DNA from: Pocillopora verrucosa
Lineage: Eukaryota; Cnidaria; Anthozoa; Scleractinia; Pocilloporidae
Length of the DNA: 64,000 bases
Assembly: GCF_036669915.1 (NCBI RefSeq)
Contig: NC_089324.1
Coordinates: forward strand, 1,290,844 to 1,354,843
Reading direction: 5' to 3'
The translations under genes were made by a program, and so were the position numbers. The notes under the pieces were generated by a model that worked only from the letters and a program-made list of their open reading frames with translations, was not told the DNA's origin and made no database searches. Of the stretch, positions 47,301-59,515 are shown one piece after another. Position 1 is the first letter of the stretch, and each line of letters starts with the position of its first letter.

Positions 47301-50300
47301 TAGCTATTTTGATTTAGTTTCCCCAATAAAAACAGGGTCACAAACATTTTTTATCAGTTAGACCCAGAAAGATAAAAATTAATGATTGGAAGCACTTCTA
47401 GGAGGATTGAGTGTTGCTTCAATGACCTACAATTATCAGAAACGGAAACCTACTAGTTCTGCAATAATTGGGAATTTGTTTGATACCATTTGAAAAGAAT
47501 CAAGTATTGACAGTACTGATTTGTAAGAGAATTAGTGCTTTAAAACTAACCAAAATGTTGGTTTAGCCTTGCATACTTTGCTGCTAATCTGAAGCTTTCA
47601 CATGCAGGAAGGATATTAGATAAATGGGTACACTTTGCGGGGGAACCTAAAAATTCCACTATTTTATTGCTCATCTGCTCATATTCACTCATCCACCACT
47701 CAAAGTGAACAATGGTACATAAAGCTACCACTTACACAAGCATAGCTAAGGATACCTTCAAGTAAAGTTGAAGTTTTTATTTTTATGATTTAAAATTCCA
47801 CTTATGTATAACTTTGATTTAACATTTCTTAAGCTGTTGTTGAGCGTGTTAAAAAAGGAGAGATCCCATCCTTCCGCCCACGTATCACCAAGGACACTGT
47901 AGGACATACTCTCTATGTTGACATGATGAAACTGTGCTGGGATCAGGACCCACTCGCTAGGCCTAAGTTTTCGGACTGCATCAAATATCTTAAGCAGATG
48001 AACAAAGGAAAGTAAGTGAACAGATGACCGAGTTTGGAAGGTTTCTGTTGTAATTAGAATTTCATTACACACGTTTGTTACATCTATCTCAAAACACTAA
48101 GTCTCTGCTCTACACATTTTAAAGACAAAGAAGTGTAAGGTATTGTCAGTAATTTCAGAATTTGGGTTTGAGGCATTTATGATGATGGCTTACGAGAGAC
48201 ACACTATTCGTAAATTTGATGTAATTTCTGCTTGTTTTCTTCAGGGACTTCAACATTATGGATACTATGATCACCATGATGGAAAAGTACACAGATCACT
48301 TGGAAGACATTGTCGCTGAGCGAACAGCTGAGCTTGCAGCTGAGAAAGCAAAGACTGACGAGCTTTTGTACAGGATGCTTCCAAAGTAAATTGCGCTTAA
48401 AACTGCCTAGAATTAAGTACCATGCAAACTTTTTCAATACAATTCATATAAGAATAAGGAATAAGCCTGCTGCCTTACCCTGCAACAGTCAACATTCACG
48501 GTACCTTGATATACATTTGGTGTCAGGTATACGCATGGCGTGTGCCAATCCAGCTATGGTTTCCAAGAGGTGATGAAGGCTTTGTTTGGTTGGATTTCAG
48601 GCTGTTCAGAAATCTTACTTTTTATTCTTTCCATAATTTGACTTATATATTCTTGACTATCTCTGTGGAAAATTTCAACTACTTCCGAAGATCCAAATAC
48701 GCCGCCATTTTGTGTATTCCCTAACCCAGTCTTACAACCTGTGCTCACGGTCGCTGATATTTGATGGTATTTACGATGACATCTTTTGTATTCACTCTCA
48801 TGCTACTTACTTCTTTGTTTGGTTTTGTTTGATGACAGGTCTGTGGCAGAGGAACTTAAGAGAGGGCAGCCTGTTACTGCCGAAACCTTTGATTCCGCTA
48901 CACTTTTTTTCAGTGATATCGTTGGTTTCACTAAGCTAGCATCTGAGAGCACGCCCTTACAGGTACATATGCTACCGAATATAAATGTTGTAAGTCGACC
49001 TCGTGATATCGATTTGTTAGAAAATACTTTTTTTTTGGTTTATGTGTTTGTAGATTGTTGACTTGCTTAACGACCTGTACACTTGCTTTGACGAAATCAT
49101 TGACATGCATGATGTCTACAAGGTAAGACATGTTACATGACTTAACACTAAGATGTCGTCTCCAGCGTAAACAAGGTAAAACTCAGTGGTAGTTGAGTCA
49201 CTTTAATAGAATGCCTTGACAGGAGAACACGTTTATACATCCATTGCTTATAACTCAGGTTGAGACCATTGGTGATGCCTACGTGGTCGCTTCCGGGCTG
49301 CCAAACAGGAATGGAATCAGACATGCTGGCGAGATCAGTAACATGTCCTTAGATTTGCTGTCAGCAATGACTACTTTTAAAATAAGGCATGTTCCAGGAA
49401 GGCAGCTACAGCTCAGAATTGGGATTCATACAGGTTAGAAACCTTCTAACTTAGCTTCATTCCAGGTCATGAGTTCATAAATTGACTTGCACAAGGGTTT
49501 AGTGGGATCTTCCAATGTGAGGATCAGTCCTATGTACATGATTCACACTTCACAGGTCTTCACACTTTCATTTTTATTTTCATACATATTTACAAGAGAT
49601 TTGTTTGACCCGCAGATAGCAAATGCTAATCGAGGCGAGACAATTTTTTTTCCTAACTAACTTAATTACACTGGAAATAAAACGGAAATGAAGAAATAAA
49701 ACATAAAAAGACGAAAGGATACACAAGAACAGAAAAAAAGGAAAATGACTGATGTTCAATTGTAAAGGAGAGAAAGTCCTAGAGTTTCTAAGTGTACGAA
49801 ACATATTGTAGAAATGGTTCAATTTGGTCCGGTTTTGCTTTGTTTGAATTTTAGCGTTATCTCATCAGGCTCCATGTAAGAATCTTCAGTTTCTAGGATA
49901 TTGAGATTAGCGTCTTGCTGACATTAAGGGGCACGCCAAGTTATAAAATAATTATCACCATAACATGGGAGTTATCACCACTTCAGCGTCGCCCTTATGG
50001 AACCCTGGAAAAGTTAACAAAAGAAAAATAAAATATTTGGTATGAGGAAATTATTTGTGTCTCTGACTTAAACAATGCCTCCTTTCAGGTCCCGTGGTTG
50101 CCGGGGTTGTTGGTCTCAAAATGCCGCGGTATTGCCTGTTTGGTGACACGGTCAACTATGCGTCAAGAATGGAGTCTTCCGGTTTGGGTAAGGAAGAGCT
50201 TCTCAGCATGCCTTACACTTACACGGGAGAATTCTAGGAAATTCCGTTTTTCGCGCTGATTTCAATCTTAAATTGGCTTCAGTGTTATTCCCTACAATGA

Positions 50301-51162
50301 AGAGGGTTCCATATAGGGCCTAGGTTGTTTGGGTAAGAAAGATTTTGCATGTATGATCTAACTAACAAGCGTTGAGCTGAGCAGTTGTACATGATTCTTT
50401 GGAACCAATGACATTTTTGATCTTCTTGTTCCCTTCCCAGACACTCTCGTTCTGTCAGTTTCCATTAATAAGCGTGTACCTTGGTCACATAAAAAATTTA
50501 ACTCAAATTTCATTTATCTATGGAGTAGCTTTCAACATTTCCGCAGTTTGGTTATCCCTTTCTCAAAATTATTGGCAATCCATTTTCAGTCCGCCTTTCC
50601 GGCTTTGACTCCCTCACTTACTATAGCCCTACGATTTTTCAGCTCTTCGAATTCACGTGAGTCCTGAATGCAAAGAAGTTCTTGATAAACTTGGTGGATA
50701 CGTGTTGCAAGAAAGAGGTTTCGTTGAAATGAAGGTAAGGGAGCCTTTATCTATTTTACATGATCAAATCTTTTAGAGCAAGTGCTTTGTTACTGCCAAA
50801 GCTTATCAGAATATCCTTGGCATGAAGCAATTAGGATCGAATGCATACTGAAGTTTGTGTTCAAATGTTCGTAGAAACATTTGTAACTGCCTCAAACGAC
50901 GACCTGCCATAAGTTAGCGAGTAGTCTTATCAGTACTCTCAAGCAGCAAATATAAGTTGTACATTCGATGCTTACGATAACCTAAAATCCCAACTCAACG
51001 TGCTTTGTCCAGAATGACGATACACTGTAATCACGCTTTTCATTTAACTTTCAGGGCAAGGGGAGTATCCTTACGTATTTCTTAAAAACAAGAGAAGGAT
51101 TTGACAAACCTCTTCCGGATCTCTCCATGGCGGCTGGCATGGAAGAGCACTCTTTTAAGTAG
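41374..51162 (+). CDS. Receptor-type guanylyl cyclase copy 3, 20 exons, diverged ectodomain
   Basis: Exons: 41374-42034, 42209-42486, 42721-42856, 43151-43381, 43889-43979, 44140-44245, 44490-44570, 45851-45928, 46159-46263, 46387-46458, 46852-47020, 47092-47238, 47834-48011, 48245-48385, 48839-48962, 49054-49122, 49259-49433, 50089-50187, 50643-50734, 51055-51162. All joins are GT-AG and in frame; 1046 aa, one residue longer than copy 1 because of exon 7. Same order of signal peptide, ANF-receptor domain, one transmembrane segment, pseudokinase (HGN in place of HRD), coiled coil and class III cyclase with [15 protein letters not shown] and YCLFGDT intact. Most differences from copies 1 and 2 lie in the ectodomain (for example [12 protein letters not shown] versus [12 protein letters not shown], and [12 protein letters not shown] versus [12 protein letters not shown]), while the cyclase exons are nearly unchanged. 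It probably has a changed ligand response with the same cGMP output. Confidence 0.93.
44955..45787 (+). mobile_element. Non-LTR retrotransposon 3' fragment in copy 3 intron 7 (shorter twin)
   Basis: Same insertion and position as in copy 2, with WMLDVVQQ- and [11 protein letters not shown]-type reverse transcriptase end sequences. It lacks about 110 bp near the 3' end (ACTTATCTTTTTAAG runs directly into CTGAAGATGGCG), which also shifts the end of the frame. It is non-functional. Confidence 0.8.
49544..49908. mobile_element. Insertion of about 365 bp found only in copy 3 (intron 17)
   Basis: Copies 1 and 2 read continuously from GATCAGTTCTATGCATATAATT into AGCATCTTGCTGACATTAG; copy 3 has about 365 extra bases at that point, flanked by GATT on both sides. 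No coding capacity or clear terminal repeats were seen, so the element type is unknown. Confidence 0.5.
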
Positions 51163-51345
51163 ATGCACGCCATGAAACTCTTTTTCTTCCTTTACCTCCC
51201 GTAGAGTCATTTTACTGGAAACACGAACATTTGTTTGATAGACTTGTTTTTTAAAAAACCTGCTAGGTTTGTTTCGAGCTTACGTGTCCATTCACTGTAG
51301 TTTTATCTTGGTCTCAGTGTCTTCATTTAAAACTGTTAGACAAAA

Positions 51346-52950
51346 TAAGAAGACTCTTAAACGTGCTTACTCGGTACAAAGCCTAAAGTTAAAACTCCGT
51401 CGTCATGAAATGTCATCGTTCTGAAAGATTAATTAGAGGGCATGCTTACGGGGTCTTACAAGGATATTTTGGATTATTAAAAATCTCATTCTTACTTCTC
51501 TATTTCTATTTCCTCCCATTTACCTGTTCCGTTTTTTTTTCCTGATATTTATTCCCAGTTTAAAAGAAAATTCTACCTTCTCTGGATCTTACCCCGCGGA
51601 AATCTTTCAATAAAGCAAACTATGATCGAATTAGGGCAAATCTAACCCATTTCTAAACCATTACTGTATATCTTTAAGTCTGCTATTCAGTTACGGTCGA
51701 AACTAATCTAGTAACGAATAAGTCACGTAAATGTGTCAAAGTGAAGTGATAGTCAAATGCTATCTTGATTTTTAATTCACCTGACGTACTATTTCAAAGC
51801 AGATCTCCTGGAACGAATTTCCCAGTCCTTGTCCAGTCGATAAGGCCGTTCGGTATTTTAGCTCCATCTGTGTGAAGGTCCAATAATGCTGTCCACTAAG
51901 AAAATCGCTATACAACGAATAACTAAACCATCCACCGCAGATACGCTGAAGTAACTGTACTGTCGAGCGATTCATTCAGTTGAAGACGTTCCCTATTTTA
52001 AGAAAAATCATGACCAACTTTACAAAATAGCTTTAATGATTAGCCATATGAGCTTTTCTTCTTTTTTGTTTATTCATTTGGGGGTTGTAAAATCAATATC
52101 TTCCTCGTTTTCTTCTCTTTTTCTCTTTGTCCTATTTTGTCATATGTTTGTTTTTAGTTTTGAGTCGTTTTTCTTCAGTTGTGTAAAATTTTCTCGGTGC
52201 TTAGCAAGCAGTCTGGGAATAGGCCGAACCGATCTATTCGAAAATTCCATTTTGAGCATTGAAACTGAAATTAAATCTACATCAGTCAAGGCCTACGTAA
52301 GGTTAATTTTGGAAATCCCCATTTCTTGTTTCTGAACCCTTATAACTTAACTTATAGTTAAATCGAAGTATTTTTAGGTGATTCATGCATTCATTCCCCT
52401 TGCATTTTGAGAATTTTTTCTTCATCAATGACGGTAGCACTTTCGTCAATTTGAGCTATTCAAAAGGTTAATATGAAGAATATAAAATGTTGTAAAGGTT
52501 AATAAACATTAGATTTTACAAGTATGTCATCCTTTCATGGTAGACAAATTTCGCTTGTTTTTTGTTTTGTTTTTTTTCTTTTCCCTTGCAAATACTAGGA
52601 AGGACTTTCCTTCCACCTTGCATCAGGTGACTGGCAGACACAAATCATTAGTCAAAACTGATAGGATTATTTTGCGATGCAAATGGTGGGGGAGATAAGA
52701 TTAGATTGCTTGGTTGATTTGTTTTTTATCCAGTAATTATTAGTATTGTTTGTGCTCAAGATGAGATTTCTATTCGATAGCGACCGTGGTCAACAATCTC
52801 GGTTATGTAATTGTGTTTTTTTCAAATTTATTTATCCTTTTATAATTTTTAAATTGTCACATTAATCTTAACTTAATCATGATGAGAAAGAGGCTATGGC
52901 GGGTAAAGTTGTTTCAACAACTTTGAGGACCTAAGAACTCACCTGTAAAA
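51346..52950. other. Intergenic region after the cyclase array
   Basis: Unique AT-rich sequence. One stretch (51772-51975, minus strand) is open for 67 codons, with balanced, protein-like composition and higher GC than its surroundings, and ends with CAG followed by GTGAAT, a possible donor. I recognise no domain in it. The ORF at 52036-52335 is low-complexity Phe/Ser/Leu and not credible. Nothing else is seen. Confidence 0.35.
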
Positions 52951-52959
52951 CCGCAGGCG

Positions 52960-52995
52960 TATAAATGGCTGATGCACGTCGCTGCACTCTTCAGT
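52960..52995 (+). promoter_or_regulatory. TATA box plus initiator, probable core promoter of the CTD phosphatase gene
   Basis: TATAAAT at 52960-52966 is followed by TCAGT at 52991-52995. The initiator A lies about 33 bp after the first base of the TATA box, the usual spacing. It sits 500 bp before the phosphatase start codon, leaving a 5' UTR of about 0.5 kb if unspliced. The call rests on motif and spacing only. Confidence 0.4.
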
Positions 52996-53494
52996 GTGTG
53001 GAACTCGTGTGCAGAACGTTTTCATGGGTTTTGGAGTTATATTGGACGCTACCTTGACAGCTTGAATTATTCATTTGAAATCCAAGGTACCCATTGAATA
53101 TTGTTTAAAAAAAAATTTCTTGTTAAAGTCGTTAAATACAACGTATTTCGCGTGAATTTTACTTTCCGCGGTATCAGTCCTGTTATGTCAACAACCATTT
53201 TGATTTTGCTTGTTATTTTACTTTGTTTGGTTAAAGGAGTTCTTGCCAGCTGGTTTTAAATTTCAAAGTGATCAATTGAGCAAGAGTTCAAATTATGCTA
53301 AATATCAGGATAGGCGGTCCAATCACAAGTATGCATTGTGCATTCTATGTCAATCAAAGCCTCCTCGGTATATGACAGCCCATAATTTTCTAACTGTTCA
53401 ACAGAAGGCAAATAGAAGATTTGGATGAAAACAAATGAGCAGTCATTGTGTTTTACAGAAGGAAAGTTTGGGCTCTGTTTAAAAAGCGTTGTCG

Positions 53495-56400
53495 ATGGAC
53501 AGCACGTCCATTATAACGCAAGTTAACAAGGACGATGAGTCGGCAGAAGTGAGCCCCTACACACAAAACAAACGTGAGTACGCTTTTACGACTTCCATAT
53601 TGCTCACTTTGCTTCGATACAAGTACGCAGTTACCGGCGCGAATTTTGCATCACAAGGTTTTGTTAGCGTGGTAAGCTTAATTTCACCTATAGAGAATAG
53701 TCCGAAACTATCTCTTTTCGAGCTCTTTTACTTCAAGTTGCGACAAAAGTCTCTCTTTGTGGTCAATCAAGTCAGTGAAAATCGTTACTCTAGCTTTTGA
53801 TTTTATCAATTGAGTTAGTTGTTGGCTTGCAAATGACGTTTAGCATTTTGTCAACCTCGATTTCACCATCTGAGCATGATTGTTCACTCTGCTCAACTTT
53901 GTATTTCTCTTCTTCTGCAGTACCTTCTTCAGTCACCAAAAAGCCAAGGAATCGGAACATTTTTTCCTCATTTTTTTGCTGTTTTGGCGCCCAGTCTGCT
54001 GCTGCTGCCGGAGGTCCATACAGAACTGCTGTCACCCACACGAATCACAACCACAATCACAATGAAAACTCGCTTAGTATCTCCACTGAAGAAAAAGAGC
54101 CAAAGGTTAGCATTTCTAAATAGAGATCGATACTCTTGTTTTACACATCTATCGTGCAGGTGTTCGCTTCAAGTTATCCACGCAACGTTTAATTTGAAAG
54201 CGATCTCCGATCCCATTTCCGTAGGTGCTTGTGCATACTAGCAAATGTCGTTCTTCGAGCAATTCAAGGGTATAAATTCGTATCTTCGGATCATTGCGTA
54301 ACAGCAACCCCTTTTTCCTTCTTTTATTCCGTCACTTGCGAGACTTCGCTTTGCAATAGAGCTGTTTGGTAGGTGTACTTTTTGCCATTTTGGTGTGAAT
54401 TTAATATCCGAATTAATAAGATTCTCAAGGGCTCCGTCATGTTGACATTCCAACTTGTCTGTTTCGTTGAAGGAACGTGCGTTTTGAAATTCAAAAGGCT
54501 TCTCTGTGCATTCTTTTCTACCGCGCGCTTGCTTTCTTTTAATCTTCTCCTCTAAAGGTATTTAAACGTTGCTAAATACTAGAATTAGGCGAAAGGAGAC
54601 AGAAAATGTCGGGTTTACTCTTGAAGTACTCTCAATATAATAGCACGATCATGGCCGTTGTCTTTCGGTATACTTATTTGTGTTTGACGTAAACTCTTAG
54701 AATTAATTTCTTCTCCAGTATAGCACCTATTTCGACCTAACTGCGGAATCGGTTTCGTAGGGGAAATAGTGCTTGATAAATCTTACAATGGATACGACGT
54801 GCTCCTTTTTTTGTGGCCACGAACAAGGAACATTCCGTACTTTTACTGTTTGCATGAATTCCGAAAAATAGAAGATGTGCGTGCACGGAAAACGAACTCG
54901 ATTGACGCAAATTTCCAAAAGATAACAAATTAAAGATTTTAAGTGCCCTCCTTTGCTTTACTAAACACAGAAGTCTTCCTTTAACTCCAGATCGGATGGG
55001 ATAAGTTAGTATAAGAACTTGAAACTATTTCCTGTAAAAAGAAATAGTTGAGCTTTTTACCAAAAAGAAGGAAGACCTGTGTAAATTCAGTGCTAAATTA
55101 ACGAGTCTTTTATGAAGCAAAGAAACATCAATATTTGATGAGAATTCATAGCAGATAGACAGTCGTTAATTGTATTGTATAATTTTCAGTGTTGATTTAA
55201 TTTGCGCTTTGGAAAATGTGTACAGATCCAGCTATTAATTTTTAACTTTTAGAAGGGCCGTTTTTGCATAGGAAAGGTATATTCATGACACTGTTTATGC
55301 CTCATTTAGGAGAATAAATTTGTAGTCAGGGTTAAGTTGTAAAAAGCTGCACTGTATTTGTCTTTGTTGTTTTGGCACAGGGACTTGTATGAAATATTGT
55401 TATTGTAACCCTACCATTTTTGCAAGAATTTTGCTTTCCATTCTGCCCTTGATTTTTAGATGGAGACTTAAAATATTTCATGTTTGGTTTCTTTGACAAC
55501 CTTTCAAGATTCCCAAGATTTCAATAAACCCTGAGGGAGTCATTTAAAATTGCCCAATTACATGTATGAGTGAGATTTTTGGACTTTGAACCACCAGTAT
55601 TTCTTACCAAAACTGCCTTTGTCTATATTTCATGATGTGATTGATGGTCATACTCATAAATAAGTTATTTTAAAGTTAAGTTTTTGTCATGTTCGAGTAC
55701 ATGTTTGTCTTATGAAGGTATGTTTAGATATTGACTCACGTAAATGAATTTCTAATTCCTTGTCGCTTATTTGAATTGAAAATGGTACCATTTGTCAATT
55801 AGGACAAACTCGAGATACTTATGATATAGATCCGGTTTTATATTTACATGGAGGTTTCAACGAAAAGTCCTCAAAGCTTTATGTGATTTTAATAAAAATT
55901 GTGTATTCTTTTTCTGTTATTTCCTTCTTCAGCCCTGTAAATATCTACTTCCTGCTGTCAGACATCAGGATATGCACAAAAAATGTATTGTAATAGACTT
56001 GGATGAAACACTGGTTCACAGTTCATTTAAGGTAAATATTTACTAAATTTATCAGGCTGTTCAGGGTCATCAACAACAAATGAAAAGAGAGGAGAAAAAT
56101 TAAAAGCAAGAAGGGAATATTATAGATGTATTGCCAAGAAATAGCTTTTGAATTTAGGTGTACAATTCTGCTTAGTGGCTAGACAATTCTCCCTTTTCTG
56201 ATGCGTACTAAACACCCTGGAAATTGAAGATTTATGATTTTTTTTAAAAAATATCTTTATTATTACAGGGTTTTTTTTTTAATTAAGGAGATTAATGCTA
56301 AATTGACAGGTTGGAAATATAAGTTATTGATGGGCAAATCTGTTGGTAATAAATATTAGCCTTTAATCAAAGGTGTCTTAGAGAGTATAATGCCAAAATC

Positions 56401-59400
56401 ATGTTTAATTTGTTTTTATATATAAGTTGTTATTGGGTACCATATATGAAGTTATATAAACTTTTAGCTAGCAGTTTGGAGAAAGTTCACCCTCAAATGA
56501 AAGAAACACATTTGCAAACATACTCCAATTTCGGTAAAAGCAAAATTTGGAATATTACATCATTTCACATTAACTTATAGCCTGTATAGAAGTGGGAATA
56601 GAGCATTTATTTCCTCATAGTTTACAAACAGGGACAACGTAAAATTTTTCTATAAAGTTTATACTTAAAAAAAATTTGCAGTATTTAAATCTCTAATTCT
56701 TTTTTTTTTTTTATTGTTCATATAAGCCTGTCCATAATGCAGATTTCATTGTTCCTGTGGAGATTGATGGCACAATTCATCAGGTTTGTCAAATCCTTGT
56801 TTTTCTTTTACAATTTTTTCAAAGTTGTGTTAAAGCATAGAAGCCCATCCCAAGGATATTTGTTGCCTAAAAGAACTTTTTTGAACTAAGTTTTTTAACT
56901 AGTGTAAATTTGTAATGTGTTCACAGGTCTATGTGTTAAAGAGGCCTCATGTTGACGAGTTTCTTCGCAGAGTTGGGGAGTTGTTTGAATGTGTTCTTTT
57001 TACCGCTAGCTTAGCAAAGGTGAGACAAAAGAATATGTATCATTGAATTTTTACACCATCCATTTTACATCTGAGATCTTTAAATCGATTCTCACTGTCT
57101 ACACATACCAGGGCCTAAAATTAAAAATTCCTTTGTCCCCTTTGGTACCAAAGTGACAGAAAATTGGTCGCTAGCAGTAAATTTTTTGTGGCTAATTTAA
57201 AAGCTGCATCTGTATAAACCTGTAGGGACAACTGATGGGATTCTACAAAAATGTGTAAAAAATGCAGTAACTTTTTGTAATGAGCTGGTACTAAAAAGAA
57301 CAAACTGCAATCATGAAGGCAGAATGTGTGTCAAGAGATGGAGATGTTTGATGTCAACTTAACCCTTCAACTCCCATGAGTGACCAAGACAGAATTTCTC
57401 CTTACAACATCAATACAAAATCAAGAAGACAAGAGATGAGAACCAAGAAAAGTATCAATAAGGGAGTTATTAGTTGATCCAATACCAAATTCTCAGAAGT
57501 CACATCAGAAGACTTGTATAGCAGACAGTCGGGAGACGTACTAATGACATCTTGGGAGTTAAAGGGTTAAACCAAGTTTTGTATTTTTTTTTTTTTTTTG
57601 TCAAAACAGAAGTAAAACTAGACGATATGAGGTGCTTTTGAACTTGGCTCATCTCATTTTTGGTTTAACCCTTTAACTCTCATGAGTGACCAAGGCAGAA
57701 TTTCTCCTTACAATATTAACACAGAATCAAGTAGACAAGTAAGAAGAATGAAGAAAAAATACTCAATTAGGGAACTACAAGTTGATCCAATACCAAATTC
57801 TCCAAATTGAAATAAATTATTTTATGCCAGATAGTAGGGAGAATTACCAATGAGATCTTGAGAGTCAAAGGGTGAAAACACACAAAAATATAGTCCTTGA
57901 GGTGATGACTAGACCAGACTTTTCACTTGCCTGCAAGAAAATGTTACTCGCATTGATGTCTGTATAGGTTGCCATCTTACACCCTACATATCCTATTATT
58001 TGAGCATGAAGAATTTGGTGTTAAATCAAGCAACATCTCCTTTTTTCATCTGTTTCTTTCTTCTCATCCTGTTAATGCTTGTTGTTAAGATAAACTCCAT
58101 TTTGGTCACTCTTTGGAGTGAAAGGGTGAATGTCAAAGTTGTTGTGTGACGACTTAAAGTTGTGAGATTGTTCCTTAAAGTAAAATATTAATTGTAAGGG
58201 TTGATCACCTATGTATAACGGTTTGTTTGCCCTTTCACTGTTAAGATATCAACAAAGATTCTCCTCAACATTCTGCCATACATTTCTTATTTCTTGTCCT
58301 GAGAATTTGGTGTTTCATCAAGTGGTATCTCCAAGAAGACATTTGTGTCTATGTTCTTCACCTGCCTGCGTGGGACTTATATCGTAAGGGGAAATTACAC
58401 TCTCTTTGCTCCTGGATGTTCAAGGGTTAACACGTTGTGTGCTTTTGTAGTATGCTGATCCAGTCGCCGACTTGCTGGACAAGTATGGATCATTTCGAGC
58501 CAGGCTCTTTAGAGAGTCTTGTGTGTTTCATAGAGGAAATTATGTGAAGGTAGGCCTTCTAGAAATTCCACTTTCACGTTGTTCTCCTTATTTTAATGTC
58601 CTTACCCAACACAAAATATTGATAAAGGGAATAAGTATCGCAAGAAATGCCAGTGCTGCATAGGTGAAGGATATAACAAGATAATTTGGTTTTAATAATT
58701 TGGCCACTGTAAAGAGATTCTAAAGCTGACATTTTATGTGAATAAAGGGCTAATGCTCAAAACGTAAGCTTTATTTCAGTGTTTAAAATAAATCAACCCC
58801 CTCTTTTTCATGACTAATTTTTTGTGGATTTGTTGTTTACACAGGATCTTAGTAAACTAGGAAGGGATTTAAAAAAGGTCCTAATTGTGGATAATTCACC
58901 AGCATCATACAGTTTTCATCCTGAAAATGCAGTAAGTGTTGATGTTTTTGGCAATTCATAACTTGTCTCAATGCTGTGACATCAGTATGCATATTCTCCA
59001 CTGTTCTCCATGAATTTCTGCTGGAGCTGAGGAGGAGAATTTGTTTAATAATCAAGAGCCTCTTTAGTCTGTGATCATTTCTGTTATTCTTATGACCGTC
59101 AAGTGTGATTCAGGGGTGATATTGTAAGGAGAAGTAAGATGTTAGTCATTCTCAGGAGTGGAAGGGTGAAAACAAATCATCTGTTGCCCTGTTATGTATT
59201 TTCTAACCAAGCAACTTACTAAAGAAAGGTGTTTGATCACTTTTTACAAGATATTCATAAAAACATTGTGTAGTTTTGTGAAAGAATAATTACTTTTAAT
59301 AAATGTTCAACTGTTTAAACTGATTGTCTTATTGCTATTCCCAGATTCCAGTTGCGTCTTGGTTTGACGACTTTTCAGACATGGAGCTTTTGGAATTAAT

Positions 59401-59515
59401 TCCCTTCCTTGAATCAATAAATGAAGCTGACGATGTCTGTGCATATTTGAGAAATGCGAACATGAACACCCTAAAAGGGAGATGTAATTCCTTGGAACTT
59501 AACACCACTAGCTGA
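53495..59515 (+). CDS. CTDSPL: Small C-terminal domain phosphatase (CTDSP1/2/L family), eight exons
   Basis: A HAD-superfamily phosphatase that removes phosphate from serine 5 of the RNA polymerase II CTD repeat and acts in silencing neuronal genes and on SMADs in animals. Exons: 53495-53573, 53921-54105, 55933-56031, 56727-56783, 56927-57019, 58451-58549, 58845-58931, 59345-59515; all GT-AG, in frame, 289 aa (human CTDSPL is about 276 from memory). N-terminus [10 protein letters not shown] matches the conserved family start; FSSFFCCF follows, a Cys pair that is palmitoylated in relatives. A His/Asn run ([11 protein letters not shown]) lies in the variable linker. Catalytic DLDET has Asp110 and Asp112; then [52 protein letters not shown] and [16 protein letters not shown]. 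The orthologue cannot be tied to one of the three vertebrate paralogues; the symbol marks the family. Introns 5 and 7 hold MITEs. Confidence 0.93.
57358..57572 (+). mobile_element. MITE family B copy in CTD phosphatase intron 5
   Basis: Terminal inverted TTAACCCTTCAACTCCCATG and CTTGGGAGTTAAAGGGTTAA enclose the blocks ACAGAATTTCTCCTTACAAC and GTTGATCCAATACCAAATTC. Non-coding, about 210 bp. Confidence 0.75.
57663..57878 (+). mobile_element. Second MITE family B copy in intron 5
   Basis: It starts TTAACCCTTTAACTCTCATG and ends CTTGAGAGTCAAAGGGTG, with the same inner blocks as the element 300 bp upstream and in the same orientation. About 215 bp, non-coding. Confidence 0.75.
57955..58432 (-). 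mobile_element. Two degenerate MITE family B copies, reverse orientation
   Basis: Two blocks (about 57955-58132 and 58224-58432) carry diverged reversed versions of the family, including GAATTTGGTGTTTCATCAAG and CCTGAGAATTTGGTG next to AAGGGTGAATG or CAAGGGTTAAC ends. With the two forward copies upstream, this intron holds four copies in about 1.1 kb. Confidence 0.5.
58970..59171 (+). mobile_element. MITE family A copy in CTD phosphatase intron 7
   Basis: Blocks ACATCAGTATGCATATTCTCC, GAGGAGAATTTGTTTAATAA and GGGTGATATTGTAAGGAGAA appear in family order. About 200 bp, non-coding. Confidence 0.7.

Larger units (their letters stand above)
38939..51345 (+). repeat. Tandem duplication unit 3 (about 12.4 kb)
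   Basis: It starts with the same CHMP2A-derived edge as unit 2 and ends where homology with the 3' flanks of copies 1 and 2 stops (ACAAAATAAGAAG). Unique sequence follows. It holds copy 3 and is longer because of an intron insertion of about 365 bp. Confidence 0.7.

Noticed and set aside
52036-52335. 99-codon Phe/Ser/Leu-rich ORF
   Set aside because: The composition is that of T-rich DNA; no domain or splice context.
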